This document shows positions 1-7,023 of a stretch of DNA of 47,053 nt, one piece after another. The notes under the pieces were generated by a model. The model was not told the origin of the DNA. It did no database searches and saw only the letters and a program-made list of their open reading frames with translations. Source of the DNA: Gemmatimonadota bacterium (GTDB lineage Bacteria; Gemmatimonadota; Gemmatimonadetes; Longimicrobiales; Gaopeijiaceae); the NCBI GenBank assembly GCA_022823225.1, contig JAJDXM010000012.1:1-47053 (forward strand), given 5' to 3'. How positions within the stretch are numbered: position 1 is the stretch's first letter; each line of letters starts with the position of its first letter. A program made the translations under genes and the position numbers.

Positions 1-72
1 CCCGACATCGTCAAGCTGATCTTCGAATGCGAGACCGCCGAGGAGTTCCTCCGGCGGGTGCGGGAGGCCTGA
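1..72 (+). CDS. C-terminal end of an unidentified protein (partial)
   Basis: Frame 1 is open from the first base and closes with TGA at 70-72. It encodes the last 23 residues of a protein whose start lies before the window, ending in EEFLRRVREA. The short acidic and arginine-rich tail looks like an amphipathic helix but is too short to assign to a family. It converges with the minus-strand propeller gene that ends at 166. The space between them holds an AT-rich tandem repeat. Confidence 0.5.
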   Translation, partial: PDIVKLIFECETAEEFLRRVREA

Positions 73-110
73 GGGCGTCAGCGATCACGCCCACGGACGC
101 CCCGGAATAC

Positions 111-159
111 GTAAAATGCGTAATTCATGTAAAATGCGTAATTCATGTAAAATGCGTAA
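111..159. repeat. 18-bp AT-rich tandem repeat, 2.7 copies
   Basis: The unit GTAAAATGCGTAATTCAT occurs perfectly at 111-128 and 129-146. A third partial copy of 13 bases follows at 147-159. The composition is far more AT-rich than the flanking coding DNA. It sits between two convergent gene ends, so it cannot be a promoter for either neighbour. Iterated protein-binding sites or a small variable-number repeat are possible. No hairpin or T-tract typical of a terminator is visible. Confidence 0.85.
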
Positions 160-165
160 ACGCCC

Positions 166-1452
166 TCACCTCTCGATCCAATACATCGCCACCCGCTCGA
201 CATCCAGCTCATCCCGCTCGCGCAGCAGCATGTAGTCGTCTCCGATTTCAAGGATGTCGCGCGCCGGCCCCGTCGTCATGCGGGCCAGTGGAAGAGCGTT
301 CTCGTCGAAGATGGTCCAGTTCAGTTGTTCCGTGTTGACCAGCATGGGCGACGGAACGTAGTCGGCGATCCAGAGGCGCCCGGAATCGTCGAACCGGAGT
401 TCGCTGAAGAACGGCACGCGGCCTCCAGTCGAAACCGTGCCCAGGTACTGCAGCGCCTGTTCCGCGACGCCCACGTTCTCAGGGTTGTCCACCAGGTCCA
501 TGATCGCCTCGAGGTGCCCCCGGGTCACAATCTGCGGTTCCCTGCTCACCCGCAGGATGCGCCTGAGGGCGCCGGAGGAGTCGCGAAACCTGACCTCCCA
601 GCGATCCGACTCGGCAAGCGCAAGCCCGCGCGGGCCGAAGGCCCTGTGCCCGTGAGGAGAAAAGAGTTCCGGAACGCTCCAGACTGCCAGCGTACCTCCC
701 ACCATCCACGAAATGTTGGCCCACCCCATGTCCGAAACGGAATCGAACAGCTCGACACCGTCTGCCACCTCGAGTGCCAGAGTGTGAGTCGTCCCCGGAT
801 ACCGGCGGACCACATTGTGTCTTGGCGGCGGCTCCGGTTCCTCCGGTTCCTGAGGGCCGAACCAGAAAGGGGTGCCGTCGCCGACGAGTCCGTCGAAGTA
901 GCAGCGGAGCGCACCGCGCGCGCGGAGGGTTTGAGTGACGGCCGAGCTGCACGCGGCCGATTGAGTCTCCACAAGCGCGGCCTGGTCGTCGAAGAACGTC
1001 AGTCTCCTCAGCGAACTATCGAACACCGCGAAGCCGCCTTCCCGCAGCTTTCGCATGAACACCACCCGCCTGAACTCTCCCGGACCTTCACCCCGCCGCC
1101 CGAACGCCCTGCGAAACACTCCGTCGGGACCGAAGACGCGGAACTCCAACCCATTCTCATCCACGATCACGATCTCGTCGGACGGCAGCCTGATCGCCCC
1201 GGCAATCATCCCGAACATGTATGGATCCTCGCCGGTATCGACGCCGATCGTAACCGCGGTCTCGCCGGACAGCGACCATTCGGGCAGGGTGTAGAGCGTT
1301 TCTCCGCCCACTTCCACGATCCGGATGTACGCCGAATCGGTGACGGTCACGCCCATGGAGACGGCACGGGGCACGGAATCCTGTGCGCAACCGGAGACCG
1401 ACGTGACCATGGCGATCACCAGGAGGAACGGAGGACTTTGGCAGGACGGCAC
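166..1452 (-). CDS. Exported 6-bladed beta-propeller lipoprotein
   Basis: This is a 428-aa protein of the 6-bladed beta-propeller (NHL/DUF5128-like) class. The N-terminus is a short hydrophobic segment ending in a lipobox (VSGC, then AQDS), so it is probably anchored to a membrane as a lipoprotein. The class signature RRGEGPGEF is present about a quarter of the way in. Repeated blade strands follow, such as SGRLWIADYVP near the C-terminus. The GTG start at 1452 is the only one that keeps the whole signal segment, although the n-region lacks lysine or arginine. It is the last gene of a long minus-strand run and starts 3 bp after a truncated copy of its own C-terminal third. The ligand or function is unknown. 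Confidence 0.85.
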   Translation of the reverse strand: MPSCQSPPFLLVIAMVTSVSGCAQDSVPRAVSMGVTVTDSAYIRIVEVGGETLYTLPEWSLSGETAVTIGVDTGEDPYMFGMIAGAIRLPSDEIVIVDENGLEFRVFGPDGVFRRAFGRRGEGPGEFRRVVFMRKLREGGFAVFDSSLRRLTFFDDQAALVETQSAACSSAVTQTLRARGALRCYFDGLVGDGTPFWFGPQEPEEPEPPPRHNVVRRYPGTTHTLALEVADGVELFDSVSDMGWANISWMVGGTLAVWSVPELFSPHGHRAFGPRGLALAESDRWEVRFRDSSGALRRILRVSREPQIVTRGHLEAIMDLVDNPENVGVAEQALQYLGTVSTGGRVPFFSELRFDDSGRLWIADYVPSPMLVNTEQLNWTIFDENALPLARMTTGPARDILEIGDDYMLLRERDELDVERVAMYWIER

Positions 1453-1455
1453 TGG

Positions 1456-1824
1456 TCAGTGCGCCGGTCCGCGCTCAATGCGATACATCGCCATGCTCTC
1501 CACATCCATGTCGTCCCGCTCGCGCAGCAGCATGTAGTCGTCTCCGATTTCGAGGATGTCGTCCGAAGGTCCGGTGGTCATGCGTGCAAGAGGCAATCCG
1601 TTCTCGTCGATAATCGTCCACCGCCACTCCTGTGGCACGACCAGTACGGGGTCAGGGACGTAGCTGGCAATCCAAAGGCGTCCGGATTCGTCAAAGCGCA
1701 TCTTTCCGATGAAGGGCATCGGGCCTCCGACCGTAACGTCGTTCAGGTAGTCCAGCGCCAACTCTGCGGGGCTCAGGCTTGCTGCGGTACCGATTAGCTG
1801 TCTGATCGCATCTTGGGTAACCAT
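1456..1824 (-). CDS. Truncated 6-bladed propeller copy (probable decaying duplicate)
   Basis: This 122-aa reading frame matches only the last third of the next gene (166-1452). Both share long stretches such as LARMTTGP, DILEIGDDYMLLRERD and SGRLWIA. Alignment begins at its first residues (MVTQDAIR against IVTRGHLE), so the signal peptide and the first four or so blades are missing. Without a signal it could not be exported like its neighbours. The DNA of the shared end is still closely similar, which points to a fairly recent partial duplication. The frame is intact and lies 6 bp after the preceding stop, so it may still be translated. I think it is a remnant rather than a working protein. 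Confidence 0.6.
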   Translation of the reverse strand: MVTQDAIRQLIGTAASLSPAELALDYLNDVTVGGPMPFIGKMRFDESGRLWIASYVPDPVLVVPQEWRWTIIDENGLPLARMTTGPSDDILEIGDDYMLLRERDDMDVESMAMYRIERGPAH

Positions 1825-1830
1825 ATAACG

Positions 1831-2991
1831 TCAACGCTGTCGCCCAGCAGGGCGTATTGTTAGAGACTGGATCAGCCAAAGGGGAACCCCAAGATCGTCG
1901 GCCGTGAGGCGCAGCGCAGTTTCGCCGCTCAAGAGGCCAAACACATATTGGTCGAATCGCTGAGTGGCAACGATCTCGTTGGTGTTCAAGTCGATAACCT
2001 CGACCATCGTGTCGAATCGGTTGTCTAGAGCGTCTCCGGACTGCGCAATCCGTGTCCCCGGAGGCGATGGAGTCCAACTCGGATCCGGTACTGGAACGAC
2101 GGTCCACAGACGCGAGCCGTCTCCCGAAATGCCAGCTAAGTGCGGCGAAACCTTGCCGTCGTCGCGACGGGTCGTTCGCAAGGGGAACCATTCCGCCTCG
2201 CGGGTCCAGACTCTCTCAATGGAACGTCCGTTCCACAGCTCAATCCGGTAAGGCCTGCCCGACGCCGAGGTCGAAAGGAAGCGCCCGTCGTCAAGCACTA
2301 TGACGTGGCGCCTGCCAACCCCCTCCGCTCCGGGCATAAGGCTGGCTTCCGGACCAAACGACTCGAGAATCGTCCCCCTGAGATGGACCAGATGAAAAGG
2401 AATCCCGGCCAGTTCCGGTGTCCGAATGGATGCACTGACCAGGAGAACAGAGTCGGAAACCGGGAGCGCCCAACTGATCCTGTGCGGGAAATAGTTGGAT
2501 TCGATGAACGTCCCGTCCCTTTCCAGGATCGAAACACGAACGTTGTCCTCGTCAAACACGGCCACCCGCCCACTCGGCAACTCCACGATGGGCATCGGCC
2601 GCTGGTATTCGCCGGGTCCCTCGCCCGATCTCCTGATCGTGAACTCAAGTTGGCCATCCGCACGGTAGAAGAACATCTCGCTCCCGCCCGCACCGAAATC
2701 GTGAACGTAGATGCGGCCGCTCGCCCCCCGATTGACGTAGACGCTGCCGGTCAGGAGGTTGTCGCCGTCATAGTCACCGCCAAGCACGGCGACCGTCTCG
2801 AATCTGATGCAGTCCCGGCAGATGTCTGCAGATTCCCTGAGTTGGACAACCTCTTGGGCAACCAGACCAACAGAGACGTTTCCCAGGATCAGGCCGGTAC
2901 TGACAACCACCGGCAGGACTCGTCGCGTCAGCGAGTCGAGAGCCTTGAAGCGCGGGGATTCGCCCGCTGGACATCCTCTGAAATGGCGCAT
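1831..2991 (-). CDS. Secreted 6-bladed beta-propeller protein
   Basis: A 386-aa 6-bladed beta-propeller. I chose the ATG at 2991 because a clear GGAGGT ribosome binding site lies just upstream. An earlier in-frame start at 3021 has no such site. The N-terminus has a classical Sec signal (hydrophobic stretch VLPVVVSTGLILGNVSVG, cleavage after a VAQ site) and no lipobox, so it is likely periplasmic or secreted. The mature protein begins with a cysteine pair, CRDC. The propeller signature RSGEGPGEYQRP follows. A 109-bp gap with hairpins separates it from the upstream propeller gene, so this could be an internal break in the operon. Confidence 0.85.
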   Translation of the reverse strand: MRHFRGCPAGESPRFKALDSLTRRVLPVVVSTGLILGNVSVGLVAQEVVQLRESADICRDCIRFETVAVLGGDYDGDNLLTGSVYVNRGASGRIYVHDFGAGGSEMFFYRADGQLEFTIRRSGEGPGEYQRPMPIVELPSGRVAVFDEDNVRVSILERDGTFIESNYFPHRISWALPVSDSVLLVSASIRTPELAGIPFHLVHLRGTILESFGPEASLMPGAEGVGRRHVIVLDDGRFLSTSASGRPYRIELWNGRSIERVWTREAEWFPLRTTRRDDGKVSPHLAGISGDGSRLWTVVPVPDPSWTPSPPGTRIAQSGDALDNRFDTMVEVIDLNTNEIVATQRFDQYVFGLLSGETALRLTADDLGVPLWLIQSLTIRPAGRQR

Positions 2992-3021
2992 CAGTTCACC
3001 TCCGGCAGCACGCCCGCACAC

Positions 3022-3056
3022 GGCGTGCCACCCACGCCGCGCACGCTTACGCGGCG
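3022..3056. repeat. Overlapping GC-rich inverted repeats upstream of a propeller gene
   Basis: Two inverted repeats share this leader region. GGCGTG (3022-3027) pairs with CACGCC (3033-3038) around a 5-base loop. CGCCGCG (3035-3041) pairs with CGCGGCG (3050-3056) around an 8-base loop. They overlap and so are mutually exclusive. They lie in the 109-bp gap between two propeller genes, upstream of the ribosome binding site at about 2998. No T-tract follows, so a classical intrinsic terminator is not evident. Confidence 0.4.
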
Positions 3057-3100
3057 CAGAGGGTTGAGCACGACCTTGTTTGAACGATCGGAAAATCCCT

Positions 3101-4333
3101 TCACCTGCCTCCCCCCGAGCGTACGAGCCTTCTCCCCACGACGTACCTCACCCCCAGCTCGTCGTAGCGTTCTCCCCACACATGGGTGTCGTTGACGTCG
3201 CGAGGGTTGAACTGCTCGGGCAGGACGATCCTGCGAATCGCTCCGTCGGTCTGGCCACGCGGGGCGGTGTACCAGACATGTGAAGCATTCTCCACAGGAG
3301 AGCGGAACCAGATGTCGCCGTTCGCCATCAACCGGATTCCCCTGATTGCGGGCCAGTATTCGGGGACAATGAGCGTCTCACGGATTCGTCGCTTCAGCGA
3401 AGGCGAAGGCACGCTGTCTCCCCCGGAACCTCTGGCAATCGTCGCAGCCGTCCGTTCAACGTCCGCCTCGACCTCTTGCTCACCGAGGGGAACGGGCGCC
3501 AACTGAAAACGGCGGACCCAGAGGGTGTCGCCGGACGCCGCAGCCACCTCCACCATCTCCACAACCCCCGGCGGCATGTCCTGAGTCCTTGCGCACACCA
3601 CACTCTCCGTCACGGCATCTGCCCGACACGTATCCTCGTAGACCCAGGTTTGCGAGAGCAGGCGCGGAAAGTCGTTTCCCGCAATCGGGAATACGATCGT
3701 CGTGTTCCGGATGCTCATCTGTGCGATCGTGTCCAGTGTCCACGACCCGTCCCTCTGACCGGCACGGAGGAAGGGAATCTCGTGCATCGGGTCGTCGCCG
3801 GTGAGTCCTTCCGTGACCATCCCGGGAAGCGTCGGGACGCCCAGAAAGCTGCCATCGTCCAGGAGCGCCTCGTTGGCAATCGGAAATCCCCGCCAGCTCA
3901 CAAACGGGGGCAGCACATCGCGAACGACGAATTCGCCTTCAAGCGAGAACGTTGTGAAACCTCGCAGGTCCCGCACTTGAAGCACGTCGTCCAGAAGGCG
4001 GACTTCGCCCGGCCGCCAGAGGTCGCCCGGTCCTTCTCCCTCCCGTCCGAAGCGGCGTATCAAGTCTCCGCCGGGGGTCCAGACACTGACTTCGGAAGCG
4101 GTCTGGTCCAGCACATACACTCTCGACCCATCGGTGGCTACATCCACGTCGACCACAAGTCCAAACAGGGCGTCACCGTCGAACACATCCCCGAATTCGT
4201 ACTCCGCCTGGGTGACCCATTCCTCGATGGGGGTAAGCGAAATATCGTCTACCCGCGTATCGCCGTCGCACCCGCAGACCGCCAAAAGGACCGACAGGCA
4301 CAGGGTCGCGTTCTCCGAAGGCCTTGTAGTCAT
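3101..4333 (-). CDS. Exported 6-bladed beta-propeller lipoprotein
   Basis: A 410-aa 6-bladed beta-propeller with a short signal sequence ending LLAVCGC, most likely a lipobox with the second cysteine lipidated, followed by the acidic linker DGDTRVDD. The signature REGEGPGDLWRPG lies about a quarter of the way in. It is a clear paralogue of the next gene upstream (4330-5550). Shared segments are EEWVTQAEYEFGD against QDWVTEPHYEFGD near the start and FNPRDVNDTHVWGERYDELG against FNPRDVTETHVWGERRDELG at the end. The two overlap by 4 bp (ATGA), so they are a tandem duplicate pair that is probably translationally coupled. Confidence 0.87.
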   Translation of the reverse strand: MTTRPSENATLCLSVLLAVCGCDGDTRVDDISLTPIEEWVTQAEYEFGDVFDGDALFGLVVDVDVATDGSRVYVLDQTASEVSVWTPGGDLIRRFGREGEGPGDLWRPGEVRLLDDVLQVRDLRGFTTFSLEGEFVVRDVLPPFVSWRGFPIANEALLDDGSFLGVPTLPGMVTEGLTGDDPMHEIPFLRAGQRDGSWTLDTIAQMSIRNTTIVFPIAGNDFPRLLSQTWVYEDTCRADAVTESVVCARTQDMPPGVVEMVEVAAASGDTLWVRRFQLAPVPLGEQEVEADVERTAATIARGSGGDSVPSPSLKRRIRETLIVPEYWPAIRGIRLMANGDIWFRSPVENASHVWYTAPRGQTDGAIRRIVLPEQFNPRDVNDTHVWGERYDELGVRYVVGRRLVRSGGGR

Positions 4334-5550
4334 ACGCCCGGTACAGGCGCGATCAAGCGCCGCCCCACCACGTACTCGATTCCCAGCTCGTCACGCCGCT
4401 CCCCCCACACATGGGTCTCGGTGACGTCTCGAGGATTGAACCACTCCGGCAGGGTAATCCTCCTGATCGGACCATCGCCGTCGGCCCTCGGAACCGCGTA
4501 CCACACACCGGGGACATCGCTCTTCGCTGCTCGAAACCATATCTCCCCATTTGACATCACGCGGATCCCCCTCGTCACGGGCCAGGCCTCGGGCACGACG
4601 ATCGCGCCGCGCACCCTCCGCCTCAGGGACTGCGAGGGTATGCTGTCGCCACCCCACGAGGCAAAGGCCGCGGCGGTACGATGCACGACCGCCTCGACTT
4701 CGTCGTTCGCGATGGGAACCGGTGGCAAGCGCACCTGCCTCGTCCACACCGTATCGCCGGCAGGGGAGATTTCGATGAGCTCGAGTGTCCCGGGCGGGGC
4801 TGCTTCCATTCGTGCCACGATTGCGTGCCCGCTCACCGGATCCCCCCGAAAGCTGTCCGGGACGACCCACTCCTGCGTCAGGTTGGCCGGAAGCGTCTCG
4901 CCCGGCAAACGGAAGGGCACCACCCAGTTCCGATAGCTGATCACGGCGAGCGTGTCCAACGCCCACGACGAGCCTTCCCTGAAGACCCGAACCGCCGGCA
5001 GAACATCGACGGGGTCGTCGCCCATCGAGCCAGCCATGATCCGGGTCGGGACGATCGGAGTGGCCACAACGCTACCGTCGGCGAACAGTGCCTCATGCCT
5101 CAACCTGAACCCGCGCCAGCTCATCGACGGTGGAACCATGTCGGTTCGCAGGAAGTTGCCGTCCAGTCCAAAAGTGGTGAACCGGCGCTCGTCCGAGACA
5201 TGGAACCTGTCCTGGAGGACTGCGAGGTCAACGGGCCTCTGGAACTCGCCCGGGCCCGGGCCGTCGCGCCCGACACGCCGGATCAGGGTGCCGTCCGCCG
5301 TCCATATGGTCACTTCCGCGGAACGGCCATCCAGCACATAGACGCGAAGCATCTCTGCGGAGGCATGGACATTCACATCGGTGACGGAGCCGAACACCGC
5401 GTCCCCTTCCATGGCGTCCCCGAACTCGTAGTGCGGCTCGGTGACCCAGTCCTGGACGGGCGTGAACTCGCTTCCGCCTTCGGGCGCGTCGTCCGAGCAA
5501 CCGACCAGGATGGGCATCGCCAGCCAGGCTGCCAGCCGTAGGGGTCTCAT
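4330..5550 (-). CDS. Exported 6-bladed beta-propeller lipoprotein
   Basis: A 406-aa 6-bladed beta-propeller. The ATG at 5550 gives a compact signal peptide (MRPLRLAAWLAMPILVGC) ending in a lipobox. A GGGGAA site lies upstream, within the end of the preceding small gene. Longer in-frame starts at 5604 or 5574 would add a signal-incompatible arginine-rich extension. The family signature RDGPGPGEFQRP is present. It is the tandem paralogue of 3101-4333. The acidic SDDAPEGG just after the lipid cysteine is a typical spacer for a surface or periplasmic lipoprotein. Substrate unknown. Confidence 0.86.
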   Translation of the reverse strand: MRPLRLAAWLAMPILVGCSDDAPEGGSEFTPVQDWVTEPHYEFGDAMEGDAVFGSVTDVNVHASAEMLRVYVLDGRSAEVTIWTADGTLIRRVGRDGPGPGEFQRPVDLAVLQDRFHVSDERRFTTFGLDGNFLRTDMVPPSMSWRGFRLRHEALFADGSVVATPIVPTRIMAGSMGDDPVDVLPAVRVFREGSSWALDTLAVISYRNWVVPFRLPGETLPANLTQEWVVPDSFRGDPVSGHAIVARMEAAPPGTLELIEISPAGDTVWTRQVRLPPVPIANDEVEAVVHRTAAAFASWGGDSIPSQSLRRRVRGAIVVPEAWPVTRGIRVMSNGEIWFRAAKSDVPGVWYAVPRADGDGPIRRITLPEWFNPRDVTETHVWGERRDELGIEYVVGRRLIAPVPGV

Positions 5551-5560
5551 GCGCGCCCTG

Positions 5561-5818
5561 CTATTCCCCGGCATTGGTCGTGACGGCGACCGGTGCCTGC
5601 CCAACGTCCCGCAAGTCGATCCGGGCTACGATGGTGTTGGCTCCGCACTTGCTTCGCAGCAGCAACCGGTCCCCACGTGTCGCGACATAGAAGTTGCCAT
5701 CGCCGGGCAACATCCCGCCGCTCTCGAATGCCCGAATCGCTGCATCCTGAGCGGCACCGAGTGCCATCGTCTGGCCTCCACCCTCACAGAAGTCACCGTG
5801 GTCGCGACCGAATCGCAA
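5561..5818 (-). CDS. Remnant of a cysteine-rich secreted protein family
   Basis: This 85-residue frame starts at a TTG and has no signal peptide. Its sequence around CEGGGQTMALGAA and RGDRLLLRSKCG lines up loosely with the C-terminal half of the cysteine-rich protein at 9575-10096 (CGDGGQMQALADA, RGDLVVEYLG). Upstream of the TTG the same frame stays open to a stop at 5864-5866 and reads cysteine-rich residues (CRGERPC, RHC). This looks like the broken end of the family's cysteine domain. I read it as a decayed copy. It lies between two propeller genes, 10 bp before the next start. The homology is by eye and weak. Confidence 0.45.
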   Translation of the reverse strand: MRFGRDHGDFCEGGGQTMALGAAQDAAIRAFESGGMLPGDGNFYVATRGDRLLLRSKCGANTIVARIDLRDVGQAPVAVTTNAGE

Positions 5819-5877
5819 GCCAAGTGTACAGTGTCTGGAACATGGTCTCTCTCCTCTGCAGTGTCAGGATGAATCGA

Positions 5878-7023
5878 TCATCTGCACGGTATGGGTAACG
5901 AGTATCGATCTATGATGAGGCCGGGCACTGTAGTCACCTGCCCGCTGCCCGGCCTTGTGGTCGAGATCCGGTAAACCTGGTACCGCACGGAACCAGCGGG
6001 CGTCACGGCGGTCCTGCCGATCATTCCCGGCGCGACGAAGTTGCTGAATTCCTCGTCCAGCCGAACCCGTCCGATCACTCGCAACGCATCGAGGTCGATG
6101 ACTTCGATGATGGTGTCAAAGAAGCCGTCACGGTCAGGATTGCCAGGATTCGCCTCCGATGCGTCCCGCCAACGTTCGTCCGCGACTTGGAGTTTGACCC
6201 ACAATTGAGAGCCTGTTGCCGCCAGGGATCCGAGTATCGCGTTCGGTCGTTCAGACCATCCATGGACCATGGTGGACAAGGTCGCTGCCGGGAACCACGG
6301 CACGTCGCGCACGAGAGAGCGTTCGAGACCGTCCGGTGTCCATAGCTCGATGCGGTACTCGTACCGCCGGGCCGCCCATACGGCGCCGGCCGGTCCTTCG
6401 GCAAGCACCCGACTCATTCCACCTGCGTCACTGAGCCGATACTCACCCGTCAAGGACCCAAAGGAGAGGCCCACGCTGCCGTCGTCCAGGTCGACGACGT
6501 GAAGCGGAAGGCCCGTTCGCTCAGGCGTTGGCACATTCGCTGCAATGACCATCCCCAGGCCATCGGCGTACACAACGCCGTTGCTGGTCGGCGCGAACGG
6601 CAACCGCGTTTCACGCAGGAGTTTGCCTGCAGAGTCGAAGAACTTGAGGCCGCTGGGGTCGTCAAGCACGGCGACGACGCCATCGTCGAACTGGAGAACG
6701 GATCTGATCAACCTGAACTCGCCGGGCCCCTCGCCGCTTCGACCGAAGCGATGCAGGAACCCGCCCGCACCGTCGTAGACCTTGACTGCGGTGGGTGGAT
6801 TGTCGACCAGGTACCAGCGACCGTTGTTGCCTGGGAAGCCTCGCACATACTCACCGAGCATCCCCGGCCCCTCATCGTCTCCGAATGTCCCCGCAAGCTC
6901 AACAACGAGCGGGCATGGCGCTTCGCATTCCGAAATCGGGATGAACTGCGCACTGATGTGGGCAACCGGAACACAGGAGGCGACAGTGGCAATCAGAAGC
7001 CAGCCCACCAGCTCCCGTTTCAT
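5878..7023 (-). CDS. Secreted 6-bladed beta-propeller protein
   Basis: A 381-aa 6-bladed beta-propeller. The ATG at 7023 overlaps the stop of the FGE-like gene upstream (ATGA) and gives a Sec signal (MKRELVGWLLIATVASC..., likely cut after HISA). A cysteine in the hydrophobic core could alternatively be read as a lipobox, but the cleavage at ISA is more conventional. The mature N-terminus carries a cysteine pair (SECEAPCPLVVELAG), like the CRDC of 1831-2991 and the DCEACP of the FGE-like neighbour. The signature RSGEGPGEF is present. It is probably in the same transcript as its neighbours. Confidence 0.85.
   Translation of the reverse strand: MKRELVGWLLIATVASCVPVAHISAQFIPISECEAPCPLVVELAGTFGDDEGPGMLGEYVRGFPGNNGRWYLVDNPPTAVKVYDGAGGFLHRFGRSGEGPGEFRLIRSVLQFDDGVVAVLDDPSGLKFFDSAGKLLRETRLPFAPTSNGVVYADGLGMVIAANVPTPERTGLPLHVVDLDDGSVGLSFGSLTGEYRLSDAGGMSRVLAEGPAGAVWAARRYEYRIELWTPDGLERSLVRDVPWFPAATLSTMVHGWSERPNAILGSLAATGSQLWVKLQVADERWRDASEANPGNPDRDGFFDTIIEVIDLDALRVIGRVRLDEEFSNFVAPGMIGRTAVTPAGSVRYQVYRISTTRPGSGQVTTVPGLIIDRYSLPIPCR

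Noticed and set aside
111-159. Short CRISPR array
   Set aside because: The units are directly adjacent with no spacers, and no cas genes are nearby. It is a plain tandem repeat.
1576-1604. A sixth copy of the TTGCACG promoter (GCGTGCAAG at about 1581)
   Set aside because: It lies inside a propeller coding region and has no TGTCTA-like half 17 bp away.
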